A stretch of 38,191 nt of DNA from Chloroflexota bacterium (GCA_024232355.1 JAAEPW010001215.1:1-38191), one strand, 5' to 3'; numbered from the stretch's first letter, positions 17,228-26,744 are shown. The notes: generated by a model not told the origin, from the sequence alone. Made by a program: numbers and translations.

Positions 17228-17360
17228 GCGGGTCGCAGACCCGCTGTGAGCCGCGAAAGGGTAAAAATGCGCCGGTCGCGACCGCTTCGCGGTCTAATCC
17301 TGGGGAGAGGAATTCTCCTCCCCCCAGTCCCCCCACCTAGAGTGCAGATCATTCAGAGGG
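17228..17360 (-). repeat. 3' cassette of target T2, copy B
   Basis: Contains the palindrome gcgggtcgcagacccgc (17228-17244) and the GC hairpin 17300-17327. It differs from copy C (20577-20709) at about 7 of 133 positions by eye, with no gaps, so the two are recent duplicates. It also forms the avd upstream region. Confidence 0.9.
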
Positions 17361-20300
17361 TCAGAGTCCAGAGTCCCCAGAGTTCGGAGGTAACGGGGAC
17401 ACTACGACCAATCGAAACCCGCTGTACCTGTTTCGACTACGCGGATTGCGGTCGTTTCGATAGGCACAGCGAACGATCCTATCGTCGTTAGCGAACGAGC
17501 CGCCACGCAAAACCCGGGAGTGACTGGTATCAGCGGCCAAGTTCTCGCGTCCGTCTTGGCTATCATAAGGATAGTCCGTGTAAATGCTCCGCGTCCACTC
17601 CCACACGTTCCCGCTCAGATCCTCAACTTTATAAGAACTGCCCCCACCAGGGAAACACCCCACCGAACTCGTCGTTTCTATCCCCGTATCACTATAGTTC
17701 GCGCAGTTTGGATCGGTGTCTTGGCCCCACGGGAAAACACGCCCATCTGCTCCCCTTGCTGCCTTTTCCCATTCTGCCTCCGAGGGCAAGGTCACTATCC
17801 ATTTATCCTCTCGCAACAATGTCGCCAACGGATCTGGGGTTTCGTCCCACCTACGCAGCCTTTCCGTCAGCCACTCACAATATTTCAGTGCTTCATACCA
17901 ATTGATCCGAACTACTGGATGATTGCCTTGCCCTCGAAGGCCATCAGAATTTCCTGGGCGATAGCCACTCTCCTCAACAAAAGCCTGAAACTGTGACACC
18001 GTCACCGGATATCGACTGACGTAATACGTCGCCAAAGTCACCTTGTGCTGTTCATTTCGCTCACCCATCAGGAATGGCCCTTCCGGCACCTCCACAAATC
18101 CCAACAGCGGCCCTTCGACTATGCTCAGGGCAGACTCGTCGGGCAGATACCAGGCATCCTCGCGGAAACGAGGATCGCCCAGTTGGGCCAGCACCTTGCC
18201 CGCTTCGGCCCGTTCTATGGGACCCAACGGTGTCTGGCGCAGCACCTCGACCAACCTGGGCACCAGCCGCTCCAAGTACGCAGCACCTCCACTGTGCCGC
18301 TCGGTATCTCGCCGGATATCTTCCGCGCCCAGGCGCACGGCCATTTGCCCCGACCAGAGCGCCGCTCGCCAGGCGGCCTCGTGGGTGGGCAGTGTGTCCG
18401 GGCAAAGATCATAGGCCAAATCGAGCAAGTCTTCCGGTCTGCGGCGATTGTAGAGCAGTTCTTCCCCTCCCAACAGCGCTGCCAGATACCATGTATCTCC
18501 CTCGGCTGCCCGCTTTCGATATTCTCGAACTGTGTCACGCTGCCGCCGCCCGATCATGCAACAGCCTGCCAGGTATTCCTGAAAAGTGCGGTGTGGGAAA
18601 CGGTAGGCGTGGGGATACTTGCCGGTATCGTCGCCGCCCTGCCCCACCAACAGCCCGGCCCGCTGGTCTACGTAATCCAAGAACTCTGCGACCAACCCGG
18701 CGTTTCCCAGGTAGGCTGGCTTCTCCAGCAGCACCAACAAGTCCTTGCGCAGCAAGTCTGATGCCTCAGGCCGCTGTGCTTGCTGGCAATGTACCTCGTA
18801 GGCCAACCGTTCCATGATCGTCCGCAATTTCAGATCGTCCTTTAGTACCGCCGCCAGCGAATCAGATACACCGATGCCCTTGCGCGTCTGCCAGCGGCTG
18901 AGCAGCACCTGCACCGCCAGGGAGTAGAGGCGCACTCGCTCCCTCGGCAGGCCCACCTCTCGCTGGTGAATGATGGCCATCGTAGTCAGCAGCATCGGGT
19001 TGGAGGACAGCTCGCGCAGGTCGGCGGAGAGGGCCGCCTGTTGCAGGTCGCGGGTGTTCTCCTTGGCCCGGGTTTCGTTCATCCGGCCCAGGGGAATCTG
19101 CGCATTGTACCAGCCCGCGACGAATTGCCCGATCTGTTCCCGGTCAAAGGGGGCCAGGGTGTGTTGGGCAAATCCGGGCAAGACGGCGTCTCCGGTGTAG
19201 GAACGGATGCGGCTGGCGACGATCACCCGCAGGATGTCCGGGTAGGCGCGCAGCAGCGCTTGGACCGCCTGCCGCACCCGTCCCCTCCAGGCTTCGGCCA
19301 CCTCGTCGAGTCCGTCAAAGATCAACAGGACGTTTCCCTGAGTGAGGGCGTCCTCCAGGCCGGTGGCCCAGTCATCCGAGCGGCACGCCGACAGCTCATC
19401 CTGCCAATGCTGGCGGATAGCCTGTACCAACCGGCGCTCTTGCTCCGGCTGCGGCAGGCCGGCCAAATCCAGCTTGGCCAGCCGCACGCCCAACTCTCGC
19501 AGGATCACCATGACGGGCACCAGTCCCGGCTCGAACCCCGAGACCGCGTCGCGCTGCTCCAACTGGATGGCGGCCAGCCAGGCGGCGATCTGCCGCACAA
19601 AGGTGGATTTTCCTCCGCCCGGGTTGCCCAGCAGTACCAGCCGCCGGTTCTGGGCCGCGGCTTGTAACGCGGTGAGGGGGCGTTGTTCCTCCCGCCCGGG
19701 AGATCGTTCCGCCTTTTCCTCCTCGGTGATGGAGACCTGGGTGCGCGTGTTCATGTCTACATAGACCTGGTCCAGCGTGACCTCTTCGCCCGTGCCTTCA
19801 TCGCCGCCCATCGCGCCCAGGGGCAGGGCGTTGCACTGTTGGTAGAGCCGCTTGATATAGCGCTGGCGGGCCTGAGTTTCGCGCAGTCGGGACGGATCGA
19901 CTATCTCTTGCTTTTCAATGTAGGTTTCGGTCCGGATCACTTTGTTCTGATCACCGGTGATCACCGATCCGTGGACGTCGTCGGCGACCACGCCGCGCTC
20001 ACCGGCAGACTTTGCACCCGCGCCCTGCGCAATCGAGCCGGACCCGCTCAAGAATGCACGGTAGCGTTCTAGGTTGCCCAGCTTGGACAGTTCGTTCTGC
20101 AGGGTCTCTGTGAACCAGGCCCGGTCGGGTTCGGATAATTCCGACTGGACTTGGTCCATCACTTGCAGCTTTTCCAGCACGGTGTCCAGCGCGGCCCGGA
20201 CCTCGTCGTTCTCCTCCACTGCCTGGGCCAATTGGCGCGCCGCGTCCGTCTCGTCCTTCCAGGATTGTATCTGGTTGGCCAACAGGTTGCCACCGATGCC

Positions 20301-20498
20301 GGCCGCCACACCTCCGAACAGCGTCAGTGCCGCCCACTCTCCCTGTCGCGCGGCTTCGACCACCGGCCACAGCGTCATCGCCGAGAGAAAGGCGTACAGG
20401 GACGTGACACCGGCAGCCTGGGCTTTGTCCCAGCGCTTTTTCCAGCCTGCTGTCCGTTGCGCGACTCGTTCTTGCCAGATTTGAATGTCGAATGCCAT
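17361..20498 (-). CDS. DGR target T2: membrane-anchored NACHT receptor with diversified FGE C-terminus (1045 aa)
   Basis: Same plan as T1 but with a different N-terminus: two hydrophobic segments (SLYAFLSAMTLWPVV at about 33-47, LTLFGGVAAGIGGNLLA at about 59-75) that could form a membrane hairpin, then a helical region. The Gly/Ala module GSGSIAQGAGAKSAGERG lies at about 150-187. NACHT: GNPGGGKST near 291 and LLIFDGLDEVAEA near 391; FPHRTFQEYLAG in the helical part. FGE-like domain from about 800 (GFVEVPEGPFLMGE, LPSEAEWEKAARG, LSGNVWEWTRS); VR residues about 992-1034. ATG 20498 has AGGAGG upstream. It lies immediately upstream of avd, as classic DGR targets do. Confidence 0.93.
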   Translation of the reverse strand: MAFDIQIWQERVAQRTAGWKKRWDKAQAAGVTSLYAFLSAMTLWPVVEAARQGEWAALTLFGGVAAGIGGNLLANQIQSWKDETDAARQLAQAVEENDEVRAALDTVLEKLQVMDQVQSELSEPDRAWFTETLQNELSKLGNLERYRAFLSGSGSIAQGAGAKSAGERGVVADDVHGSVITGDQNKVIRTETYIEKQEIVDPSRLRETQARQRYIKRLYQQCNALPLGAMGGDEGTGEEVTLDQVYVDMNTRTQVSITEEEKAERSPGREEQRPLTALQAAAQNRRLVLLGNPGGGKSTFVRQIAAWLAAIQLEQRDAVSGFEPGLVPVMVILRELGVRLAKLDLAGLPQPEQERRLVQAIRQHWQDELSACRSDDWATGLEDALTQGNVLLIFDGLDEVAEAWRGRVRQAVQALLRAYPDILRVIVASRIRSYTGDAVLPGFAQHTLAPFDREQIGQFVAGWYNAQIPLGRMNETRAKENTRDLQQAALSADLRELSSNPMLLTTMAIIHQREVGLPRERVRLYSLAVQVLLSRWQTRKGIGVSDSLAAVLKDDLKLRTIMERLAYEVHCQQAQRPEASDLLRKDLLVLLEKPAYLGNAGLVAEFLDYVDQRAGLLVGQGGDDTGKYPHAYRFPHRTFQEYLAGCCMIGRRQRDTVREYRKRAAEGDTWYLAALLGGEELLYNRRRPEDLLDLAYDLCPDTLPTHEAAWRAALWSGQMAVRLGAEDIRRDTERHSGGAAYLERLVPRLVEVLRQTPLGPIERAEAGKVLAQLGDPRFREDAWYLPDESALSIVEGPLLGFVEVPEGPFLMGERNEQHKVTLATYYVSRYPVTVSQFQAFVEESGYRPGNSDGLRGQGNHPVVRINWYEALKYCEWLTERLRRWDETPDPLATLLREDKWIVTLPSEAEWEKAARGADGRVFPWGQDTDPNCANYSDTGIETTSSVGCFPGGGSSYKVEDLSGNVWEWTRSIYTDYPYDSQDGRENLAADTSHSRVLRGGSFANDDRIVRCAYRNDRNPRSRNRYSGFRLVVVSPLPPNSGDSGL
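17397..17522 (-). repeat. Variable repeat VR2 (in T2)
   Basis: 126 nt aligned to TR without gaps. Encodes RGGSFANDDRIVRCAYRND and RNPRSRNRYSGF. Differs from TR at many adenines and also at fixed non-adenine sites shared with VR3 and VR5 (GCT for CTC, GGG for GGT). Confidence 0.93.
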
Positions 20499-20576
20499 AA
20501 GGGCCTCCTGGTATGTTGCGTGTTGTGTGATTCGTAAGGGCTATGGATACTTGGAATAAATGTTTACGCTTGAGAC

Positions 20577-20709
20577 GCGGGTCACAGACCCGCTGTGAGC
20601 CGTAAAAAGATGAAAATGCGCCGGTCGCGACCGCTTCGCGGTCTAATCCTGGGGAGAGGAATTCTCCTCCCCCCAGTCCCCCCACCTAGAGTACAGATCA
20701 TTCAGAGGG
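20577..20709 (-). repeat. 3' cassette of target T3, copy C
   Basis: Near-identical to copy B, including palindrome 20577-20593 and GC hairpin 20649-20676. It lies between the T3 stop and the T2 start, with about 80 nt left for the T2 promoter and leader. Confidence 0.9.
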
Positions 20710-23652
20710 TCAGAGTCCAGAGTCCCCAGAGTTCGGAGGTAACGGGGACACTACGACCAATCGAAACCCGTAGTACCAGCTACGAAGACGCGGAAGGTTG
20801 TAGTATCGATATGCACAGCGAACGTCCCTATTGCTGTCAGCGAACGAGCCGCCACGCAAAACCCGGGAGACATTGACACCAGCTGCCAAGTTCTCTCTTC
20901 CGTCCGCCGGATCGTAAGGATAGTCCTTCCCCCAATGGCTCCGTGTCCATTCCCACACGTTCCCACTCAGATCCTCAATCCCATACGGGCTACCCCCACC
21001 AGGGAAACACCCCACTGCGCTCGTCGTTTCTATCCCCGTATCAGAATAGTTCGCTCGGTTTAGATCGGCATCTTGGCCCCAAGGGTACACGCGCCCGTCC
21101 GACCCTCGTGCTGCCTTTTCCCATTCCGCCTCCGAGGCCAAGGTTACTTTCCAACCATCTTTCAGCAGCCGCATCATCACTGATTCTGTTTGCGCGCTCT
21201 CTCGCAACTGTTCCGTCAGCCAGCGGCAATAGGCCAGCGCCTCGTACCACGTCACCCCCACTACCGGGTAATTGGACAGATTAAAAGGCTCGCCGTAATC
21301 CACTGGACGGTCGCGTGGCTCATCATCGTAAGGCCCCTTAAACTTGACAGCATCCCAAAAACCGACGGCCGCCGCTTCCGTCCAATAGCCAGCCTCCTGG
21401 TAACCGCCGGCATTCACGAAAGCATCGAACTGAGCCACCGTCACCGGGTAGCGGGCAATATAATACGCAGGCAACTCGACAGGATGTTGGGGTTGTTCAT
21501 CATAGGCTATATCATCCTGCTGCTTATTGCTGCCCATCAAAAACTCGCCCGCCGGAATCTCCACAAACCCCAACATCGGCCCTTCCGCCGTGCTCAGGGC
21601 AGGTTCGTCAGGCAGATACCAGGCATCGGCACGAAAGCGCGGGTCGTCTAGCTTTGCCAGCGCGTTGCCTGCCTCGGCTCGCTCCACCGCACGCAAGGGG
21701 GTTTCTCTCAACACCTGCACCAATCTGGGCACCAGCCGCTCGAGGTATGCCTCGCCACCATCGGGGCTCTCGGTGTCACGCCGCACAGCGTCTCTTCCCA
21801 AGAGTGCCGCCATCTGCCCAGACCAAACCGTCGCCCGCCAGGATTTCTCATCACCAGGTTCTTTTTGCGGCGAGAGCGCGTAGGCCAGGTCCAACAACTC
21901 TGTCTCGCCGCGCCGGTTGTAGAGCAACTCTTCCGCACCCAATCGGGCTGCCATGTACCAAAAGTCTCCCTCGCCCGCTCGCTGCCAGTATTCGCGCGCG
22001 GTGCCCCGCTGCCCCAGCAGGTGGCATCCGGCCAAATATTCCTGAAAGGTGCGGTGGGGAAAATTATAGGTCTGCGGGCGTCGCCCCTCCACATCGCCCC
22101 CCTGGCCAACCAACAGCCCGGCCCGCTGGTCCACGTAATCCAGAAACTCGCCCGCCAGGCCAAGATCGTCCAGGTAAGCGGGGTCTTCCAGGAGGAGTAA
22201 TAGGTCGCTGCGCGGCAGGTCGGCCGTCCCGCTATCGCCTGCCTGGGCCTGCCGTCGATGCGCCTCGTAGGCCAACCGCTCCATGATGGCGCGGAGTTTC
22301 AGATCGTTGACCAACACCGCCTCCAGAGGATCAGAGACGACAATGCCCTTGCGCTGCTGCCAGCGGTTGAGCAGAACCCGCACGGCCAACTCGTACAGCC
22401 GCACCCGTTCCTTGGGCAGACCGATCTCCCGCTGGTGGATGAGGGCCATCGTGGTAAGCAGCATCGGGTTCGACGCCAGTTCTCGCAGCTCGGCGCTCAC
22501 CGTGGCCTGCTGCAAGTCTTGCACTCGCTTGGCGGCCTTGTCACTGGTGAGCCGCCCCAAGGCCACCTGCACCCGGTACCAGGCTTTTACAAAGGATTTG
22601 ATCTTGTCCTCGTCAAAGGGGACCAGGGTATGCGCGCCAAAGCCGGACAGCGCCACAGACTCGGTATAGGAACGGACCCGGCAAGCGACAATGACGCGCT
22701 TGATCTCGGGGTATGCTCGCAAAAGTGCCTGCACAGCCTGCCGCACTCGCTCGCGAGCCGCCTCGGCAACCTCGTCCAGGCCATCGAAAATCAACAATAC
22801 CTGGCCCGATGTGAGGACATCTTCCAGACAGGTATCCCACGCCTCTGCTTTGCACTCGACCAGCGTTTTGCTCAGGAACTGCCGGATCGCGGTGACCAAT
22901 TCGAGTTCCTGGTCGGCGCCGGACAGCGCGTGGAGGTCGAGGGCGCTCAAATAGGGGGCCAACTCGCGCAGGGCGATCATCACGGGCAGCAGGTCCGCCT
23001 CCCACCCAGGAAGCGGGTCGCGCTCTTCCAAACAGGTTGCTGCCAGCCAGGCCGCCAACTGCCGCACAAAAGTGGATTTCCCTCCACCAGGGTCGCCCAA
23101 CAAGGCCAGGTATGGCGTTTGGGTAGCGGCCTCCAGGGCGGTGAGGGGACGGGTGTCGTCGCGTCCTCCCATGGAAGGCCGCTCCTGGCGCTCTCTTTTC
23201 TCCTCCTCGGTCAACTCTACTTGGGTCCTGGTATCCAGCGCCACGTAGACCTGGTCCAGGGTGACCTCGTCACCCACGCCTTCGTCGCCGCCCATCGCCG
23301 CCAGGGGGAGCGCGTTGCAGCGTTGGTAGAGCTTTCGGAGGTAGCGTATTCTGGCCCGTTCCGCCTCGGCCTGCGCGGGGTCAGCATTGATGACGACATT
23401 GTTGCCGGTGACCACGTTACCACCCACGTCGTGGGCGATCACTGCCCGCTCACCGGCGGCCTGGGCACCCTCCCCTTGCGCGATGGCCCCGGAGCCGGAT
23501 AGCTCGGCCAGGAGCGACGCGCGCTTCTCGTGCAGCGGACTCAGTACCGCCTTGATCTGTGCCTCGTCCAGAATGCCGCGCAGCGTTTCCTGGAACGCGA
23601 TGGCCTGTTCGAGCTTTTCCAGTTCTGCCTGTAGCCGGTTCTGTTCGTCCAT
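20710..23652 (-). CDS. DGR target T3: NACHT receptor with diversified FGE C-terminus (980 aa)
   Basis: N-terminal helical hairpin (LQAELEKLEQAIAFQETLRG) and Gly/Ala module (GSGAIAQGEGAQAAGERA, 52-88) closely resemble T1; the NACHT part (GDPGGGKST near 187, LLIFDGLDEVAEA near 289) instead resembles T2, including LTALEAATQTPYLALLG. The FGE-like domain from about 692 (MLGFVEIPAGEFLMGS, YWTEAAAVGFWDA) again resembles T1. So T3 looks like a mosaic of T1-like and T2-like parts. VR residues about 928-968. ATG 23652 has AGGAG upstream, and its leader contains a relic of the reverse-transcriptase end. Confidence 0.93.
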   Translation of the reverse strand: MDEQNRLQAELEKLEQAIAFQETLRGILDEAQIKAVLSPLHEKRASLLAELSGSGAIAQGEGAQAAGERAVIAHDVGGNVVTGNNVVINADPAQAEAERARIRYLRKLYQRCNALPLAAMGGDEGVGDEVTLDQVYVALDTRTQVELTEEEKRERQERPSMGGRDDTRPLTALEAATQTPYLALLGDPGGGKSTFVRQLAAWLAATCLEERDPLPGWEADLLPVMIALRELAPYLSALDLHALSGADQELELVTAIRQFLSKTLVECKAEAWDTCLEDVLTSGQVLLIFDGLDEVAEAARERVRQAVQALLRAYPEIKRVIVACRVRSYTESVALSGFGAHTLVPFDEDKIKSFVKAWYRVQVALGRLTSDKAAKRVQDLQQATVSAELRELASNPMLLTTMALIHQREIGLPKERVRLYELAVRVLLNRWQQRKGIVVSDPLEAVLVNDLKLRAIMERLAYEAHRRQAQAGDSGTADLPRSDLLLLLEDPAYLDDLGLAGEFLDYVDQRAGLLVGQGGDVEGRRPQTYNFPHRTFQEYLAGCHLLGQRGTAREYWQRAGEGDFWYMAARLGAEELLYNRRGETELLDLAYALSPQKEPGDEKSWRATVWSGQMAALLGRDAVRRDTESPDGGEAYLERLVPRLVQVLRETPLRAVERAEAGNALAKLDDPRFRADAWYLPDEPALSTAEGPMLGFVEIPAGEFLMGSNKQQDDIAYDEQPQHPVELPAYYIARYPVTVAQFDAFVNAGGYQEAGYWTEAAAVGFWDAVKFKGPYDDEPRDRPVDYGEPFNLSNYPVVGVTWYEALAYCRWLTEQLRESAQTESVMMRLLKDGWKVTLASEAEWEKAARGSDGRVYPWGQDADLNRANYSDTGIETTSAVGCFPGGGSPYGIEDLSGNVWEWTRSHWGKDYPYDPADGRENLAAGVNVSRVLRGGSFADSNRDVRCAYRYYNLPRLRSWYYGFRLVVVSPLPPNSGDSGL
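20746..20869 (-). repeat. Variable repeat VR3 (in T3)
   Basis: 124 nt, gapless with TR. Encodes SFADSNRDVRCAYRYYN and LPRLRSWYYGF. Compared with VR2, 20 positions differ in the core, every one at a site where the inferred template has A. Confidence 0.93.
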
Positions 23653-23673
23653 TTGTCACTCCTGTTGTTCAGA

Positions 23674-23696
23674 CGCGATTGGGAAATCGCGTCTAC
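23674..23696. repeat. REP palindrome upstream of T3
   Basis: cgcgattgggaaatcgcg with gtctac tail, at the same position relative to T3 as the REP in the reverse-transcriptase end relative to T1. Confidence 0.85.
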
Positions 23697-23750
23697 CTTG
23701 TGTGTTGAAGGATACCGCCAAACAGCGCTTTTCGCAATCCGACTGTGTTG
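23697..23750 (-). pseudogene. Relic of the reverse-transcriptase 3' end upstream of T3
   Basis: The minus strand reads NTVGLRKALFGGIL, matching NTVGLRKVLFGSIL of the intact enzyme (residues 344-357), followed by the same CACAAGGTAG/REP/AACAGGAG/ATG order. T3 was therefore copied together with the tail of a reverse-transcriptase gene. Confidence 0.85.
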
Positions 23751-23781
23751 ATAATGTCTGTTTTTGGAACTTGGCCCTCTT

Positions 23782-23867
23782 CGCTGGCCGCGACCGCTTC
23801 GGTTGCCCCCCACCTAGAGTTCCGATTATTCAGAGTTTCAGAGTTCAGAGCGTTCAAAGTTGGGAGG
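23782..23867 (-). repeat. 3' cassette of target T4, copy D (short)
   Basis: Has ccgcgaccgcttcgg and the 'cacctagagttc' part but lacks the GC-rich hairpin found in the other copies. Confidence 0.75.
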
Positions 23868-26690
23868 TCACGGGGACACAACGACCAATCGAAAACCGTA
23901 GTACCCGTAGCGATTGAGCGGATCCCAGTCGTTGCGATAAGCACAGCGAACGCCCCTAAAGTTGCTAGCGAACGAGCCGCCACGCAAAACCCGGGAGTCA
24001 CCACCCTCCAAATCGTTGTCATCCCGGTAACCATCGTACCCATCCTGAAACTTTGTCCGGCACCACTCCCACACATTGCCGCTCATATCCTCTGCCCCAT
24101 AGGGACTTGCCCCACCGAGAAAACATCCTGCCGCACTGGTCGTACCAATGCCTGTCTCGTCATAATTGGCCCGTTCCGGGTCGGCGTCGTCTCCCCAGGG
24201 ATAGACACGTTCATCCTCGCCCCGCGCAGCCTTTTCCCATTGTGATTCCGACGGCAAGGTGATCTCTTCCTCGGCCCCAATTAGACCACACCCGCACAAT
24301 CCCCTGGTCAGCCAAAGACAAAAAGCCACCGCCTCGTACCAACTCACACCCACTACCGGGTGGTTGGGCAAATTGAACGGGTCGCTATAACCACGTGGAT
24401 TTATCCACTTTTCACGCTCTTTACGCTCCCATCCGGTGCCGGTCCAGTATTGTTGTTCCTGGTATCCCCCGGCTTGAACAAACGCCGCAAACTGAGCGTT
24501 GGTCACCGGATACTTACTCACTCGAAAGGCTGAGAGATCAACCTGACGTTGGGGTGTCTCCTTGATCCCTAAAAAAGACAATTTATTATCCAGGCTGCCC
24601 ATCGTGAACAACCCGGCTGGCACATCACACCACACAATATCCGGCAGGCCATCCGATCTCACCCCAACGCCGGGGCGGAAATCACCCAATTTGGCCAGGA
24701 TACAGCCGCCAGCCACGCGCTCCACCGCCGGCAGATGCCCGGCCTGCAACACGCGTGCCAGGTGAGCCTGCACCCGCTTCACCTTGGCCCGGTTGCGCTC
24801 GCTCACTTGCGCCAGATCCGCGCTCTCGCCCAACGCCTGCCCCGCCAGCAGCGCACCCCAGGCGTCGGGTTCTGCCTGTTCTGCTTCCATGGTCAACTCT
24901 TGGTAGCATAAAGCATCCACCAACGACCAGATAGCGGATGTCGTCCCGCGAGCAGCCTTTGCCCCGGCCAGCAGTGCCACCTCCCGCCAGCGGTTCGGGT
25001 CTGCGCGCGCCAGTCCGGCCACTTTGTCGGGATAGTCGTGGTCGGTCAAGTAGCAAGCGGCCAGGTATTCCTGAAAGGTACGGTGAGGGAACGTGTATAC
25101 GCCCACACCGCGCGGCAGGAGCAATCCGGCACGCTGGCTCAAATAATTTACCAGCAAGGCCGGGTTGTTGCTCGCCTCCGGGTTCTGGCTGAGGCGCACC
25201 AGGCCGCTCAAGAGTTTGCCCTCGGGCACATCGGCGGTGCCCACCACGTCCGGCTGGGACTCGTGGGCCTGGTAGGCCAGTGCCTCCAACATGCCGCGCA
25301 CCTTGGACCGGTCCACCTGGAGCCACTCGGCCAGGCTGGGCTGCTGCACGATCACTTGATCACGGTCTCGCACCACCTTGGGACTTTCCCACCAATCGAG
25401 CAGCAGGTCCACGGTATCGGCGTAGAGTTCCTCGCGCCGGTCCGGCAGGCTGCCGCCGCGCCAGGCGTGCAAACTGGACATCAACGTCAGCAGCAAAGGC
25501 CGCTCGGCCAGGGCGCGCAGCCGGTCACCGCCAAAGATAGCGCGTTTGAGCAGTTCGGCCCGCCCCTGGGCATCGTCGGCATGCAGGCCGCGCAGTTGGG
25601 CGATGTGAGCGTACCAGCGATCCACAAAGCGGCGGATCTGCCCGCTGCCAAAGGGGGCCAGCACCGCCTCGGCAAAGCTCGGCAGCCGCCACGCCTGCTG
25701 TTGGTAAGCATAGGTCCGGCTGGTGACCAGCACCCGGCAGCGGGGGAACGCCTTGCCAAAGTCCTCGACCGCCTGCTTGATCTGCTCGCGGCGGCGGTGG
25801 GCCTCTGGCACCTCGTCCAGGCCATCGAGCAGCAAGATGCCGCCTTGTTTGAGCAGTTCTTGCATCAGGGGCTTTGCATAATCAGCCAGGGCCGCGCTCT
25901 CCAGTTCGGCGGCGATAAAGCTCCACAGGTGTTTGGCGGTGGCCGGCTGCCCGGCGGGGGGCAGGCCGCGGGCGGCAAAGTCACGCAGGATCACCTGCAC
26001 CGGCAGCAGCGCGCCGTGAGACCAGGGCTGTGGTTGGGGTTCTTGCTCCTTTTTCCTGCGACGGTCCTCGTCGTCCTGCGGCAGGGCTTTGGTGAGGCGG
26101 GCCAGGTTGGCGACGTCGATTTTCAGCATCTCGCCCGCCATGCACAGAGCCACAAAATGGACAAAGGTAGATTTGCCGCTACCGGGATCCCCTAACAGCA
26201 CCAAGCGGGCGTTCCGGTCGAGTTGGGCCAGGGCGGAGAGCCGTTCGCGCTCGCGCATCTCGGGAGCAAAGCTGGACCGGTCGCCCGGCTGCTCGCACTC
26301 TTCAGAGGTTAGGGTGAGCAAGGCCGTGTAGACAGCGCCCAGGTTGAGGCGGGCCTTTGCAGCACCGTGGGTCGCGTAATCACTAGCCGCCTTGGGGTCG
26401 ATGCCGGAGAGGGAGAGGGCGCCGACGGTCTCAAAGAGGTGATTGAGATAGGCGCGACGCAGGGCGGTGGGGTCCTGGGGCCGCTCGCCAATGATGACAC
26501 TGCCGTGAATGTCACCACCGACTGCCACGCCGCCCGCACCGGCGGCCACGCCGCCATCGTGCGCGGCGGCTCCATCACTCTCCATAGTTACCCCGGCGAC
26601 GGGTGTGCCGTCTTGGGGCATGCCGCATTGTAAGCAAAAACGGGCGTCATTGGGTAGTTGGGTTTGGCATTGGATGCACTGTTTCGTCAA
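23868..26690 (-). CDS. DGR target T4: zinc-ribbon NACHT receptor with diversified FGE C-terminus (940 aa)
   Basis: N-terminal zinc ribbon CIQC-x10-CLQC (residues 5-22), Gly/Ala-rich module (DGGVAAGAGGVAVGGDIHG, about 40-65), NACHT with GDPGSGKST near 168 and LLLDGLDEVPEAHRR near 288, helical part with FPHRTFQEYLAACYL, FGE-like domain from about 687 (WCDVPAGLFTMGS, LPSESQWEKAARG, MSGNVWEWCRT). The VR sits at the extreme C-terminus: the stop follows VVVSP, so the ten-residue tail of other targets is missing. I prefer the TTG at 26690: AGGAGA lies 6 nt upstream and it aligns with the starts of the two other ribbon genes; ATG 26705 would overlap that ribosome site. Follows the CHAT gene by 54 nt. 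Confidence 0.92.
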   Translation of the reverse strand: MTKQCIQCQTQLPNDARFCLQCGMPQDGTPVAGVTMESDGAAAHDGGVAAGAGGVAVGGDIHGSVIIGERPQDPTALRRAYLNHLFETVGALSLSGIDPKAASDYATHGAAKARLNLGAVYTALLTLTSEECEQPGDRSSFAPEMRERERLSALAQLDRNARLVLLGDPGSGKSTFVHFVALCMAGEMLKIDVANLARLTKALPQDDEDRRRKKEQEPQPQPWSHGALLPVQVILRDFAARGLPPAGQPATAKHLWSFIAAELESAALADYAKPLMQELLKQGGILLLDGLDEVPEAHRRREQIKQAVEDFGKAFPRCRVLVTSRTYAYQQQAWRLPSFAEAVLAPFGSGQIRRFVDRWYAHIAQLRGLHADDAQGRAELLKRAIFGGDRLRALAERPLLLTLMSSLHAWRGGSLPDRREELYADTVDLLLDWWESPKVVRDRDQVIVQQPSLAEWLQVDRSKVRGMLEALAYQAHESQPDVVGTADVPEGKLLSGLVRLSQNPEASNNPALLVNYLSQRAGLLLPRGVGVYTFPHRTFQEYLAACYLTDHDYPDKVAGLARADPNRWREVALLAGAKAARGTTSAIWSLVDALCYQELTMEAEQAEPDAWGALLAGQALGESADLAQVSERNRAKVKRVQAHLARVLQAGHLPAVERVAGGCILAKLGDFRPGVGVRSDGLPDIVWCDVPAGLFTMGSLDNKLSFLGIKETPQRQVDLSAFRVSKYPVTNAQFAAFVQAGGYQEQQYWTGTGWERKEREKWINPRGYSDPFNLPNHPVVGVSWYEAVAFCLWLTRGLCGCGLIGAEEEITLPSESQWEKAARGEDERVYPWGDDADPERANYDETGIGTTSAAGCFLGGASPYGAEDMSGNVWEWCRTKFQDGYDGYRDDNDLEGGDSRVLRGGSFASNFRGVRCAYRNDWDPLNRYGYYGFRLVVVSP
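23874..23997 (-). repeat. Variable repeat VR4 (in T4)
   Basis: 124 nt, gapless with TR. Encodes SFASNFRGVRCAYRNDWD and PLNRYGYYGF. Mixed type: GCT start as VR2/3/5 but GGT at the 3' end as TR. Confidence 0.92.
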
Positions 26691-26713
26691 GATCAATCTC
26701 CTCATAAAAAACT

Positions 26714-26728
26714 AGACCTGCCAGGTCT
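26714..26728. repeat. Small palindrome between the CHAT and T4 genes
   Basis: agacct-gcc-aggtct, 6-bp stem in the 54-nt intergenic gap. Small dispersed palindrome or mRNA processing site. Confidence 0.5.
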
Positions 26729-26744
26729 CTGCCAGCTATCCCGA

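Noticed and set aside
16809..17336. 175-codon version of avd
   Set aside because: The extra N-terminal part is the 3' cassette of T2 read through, and the same peptide appears before other genes; GGAGG marks the start at 17162.
22258..23502. Plus-strand frame of 414 codons opposite T3
   Set aside because: Shadow of the NACHT coding region; no ribosome site and unnatural composition.
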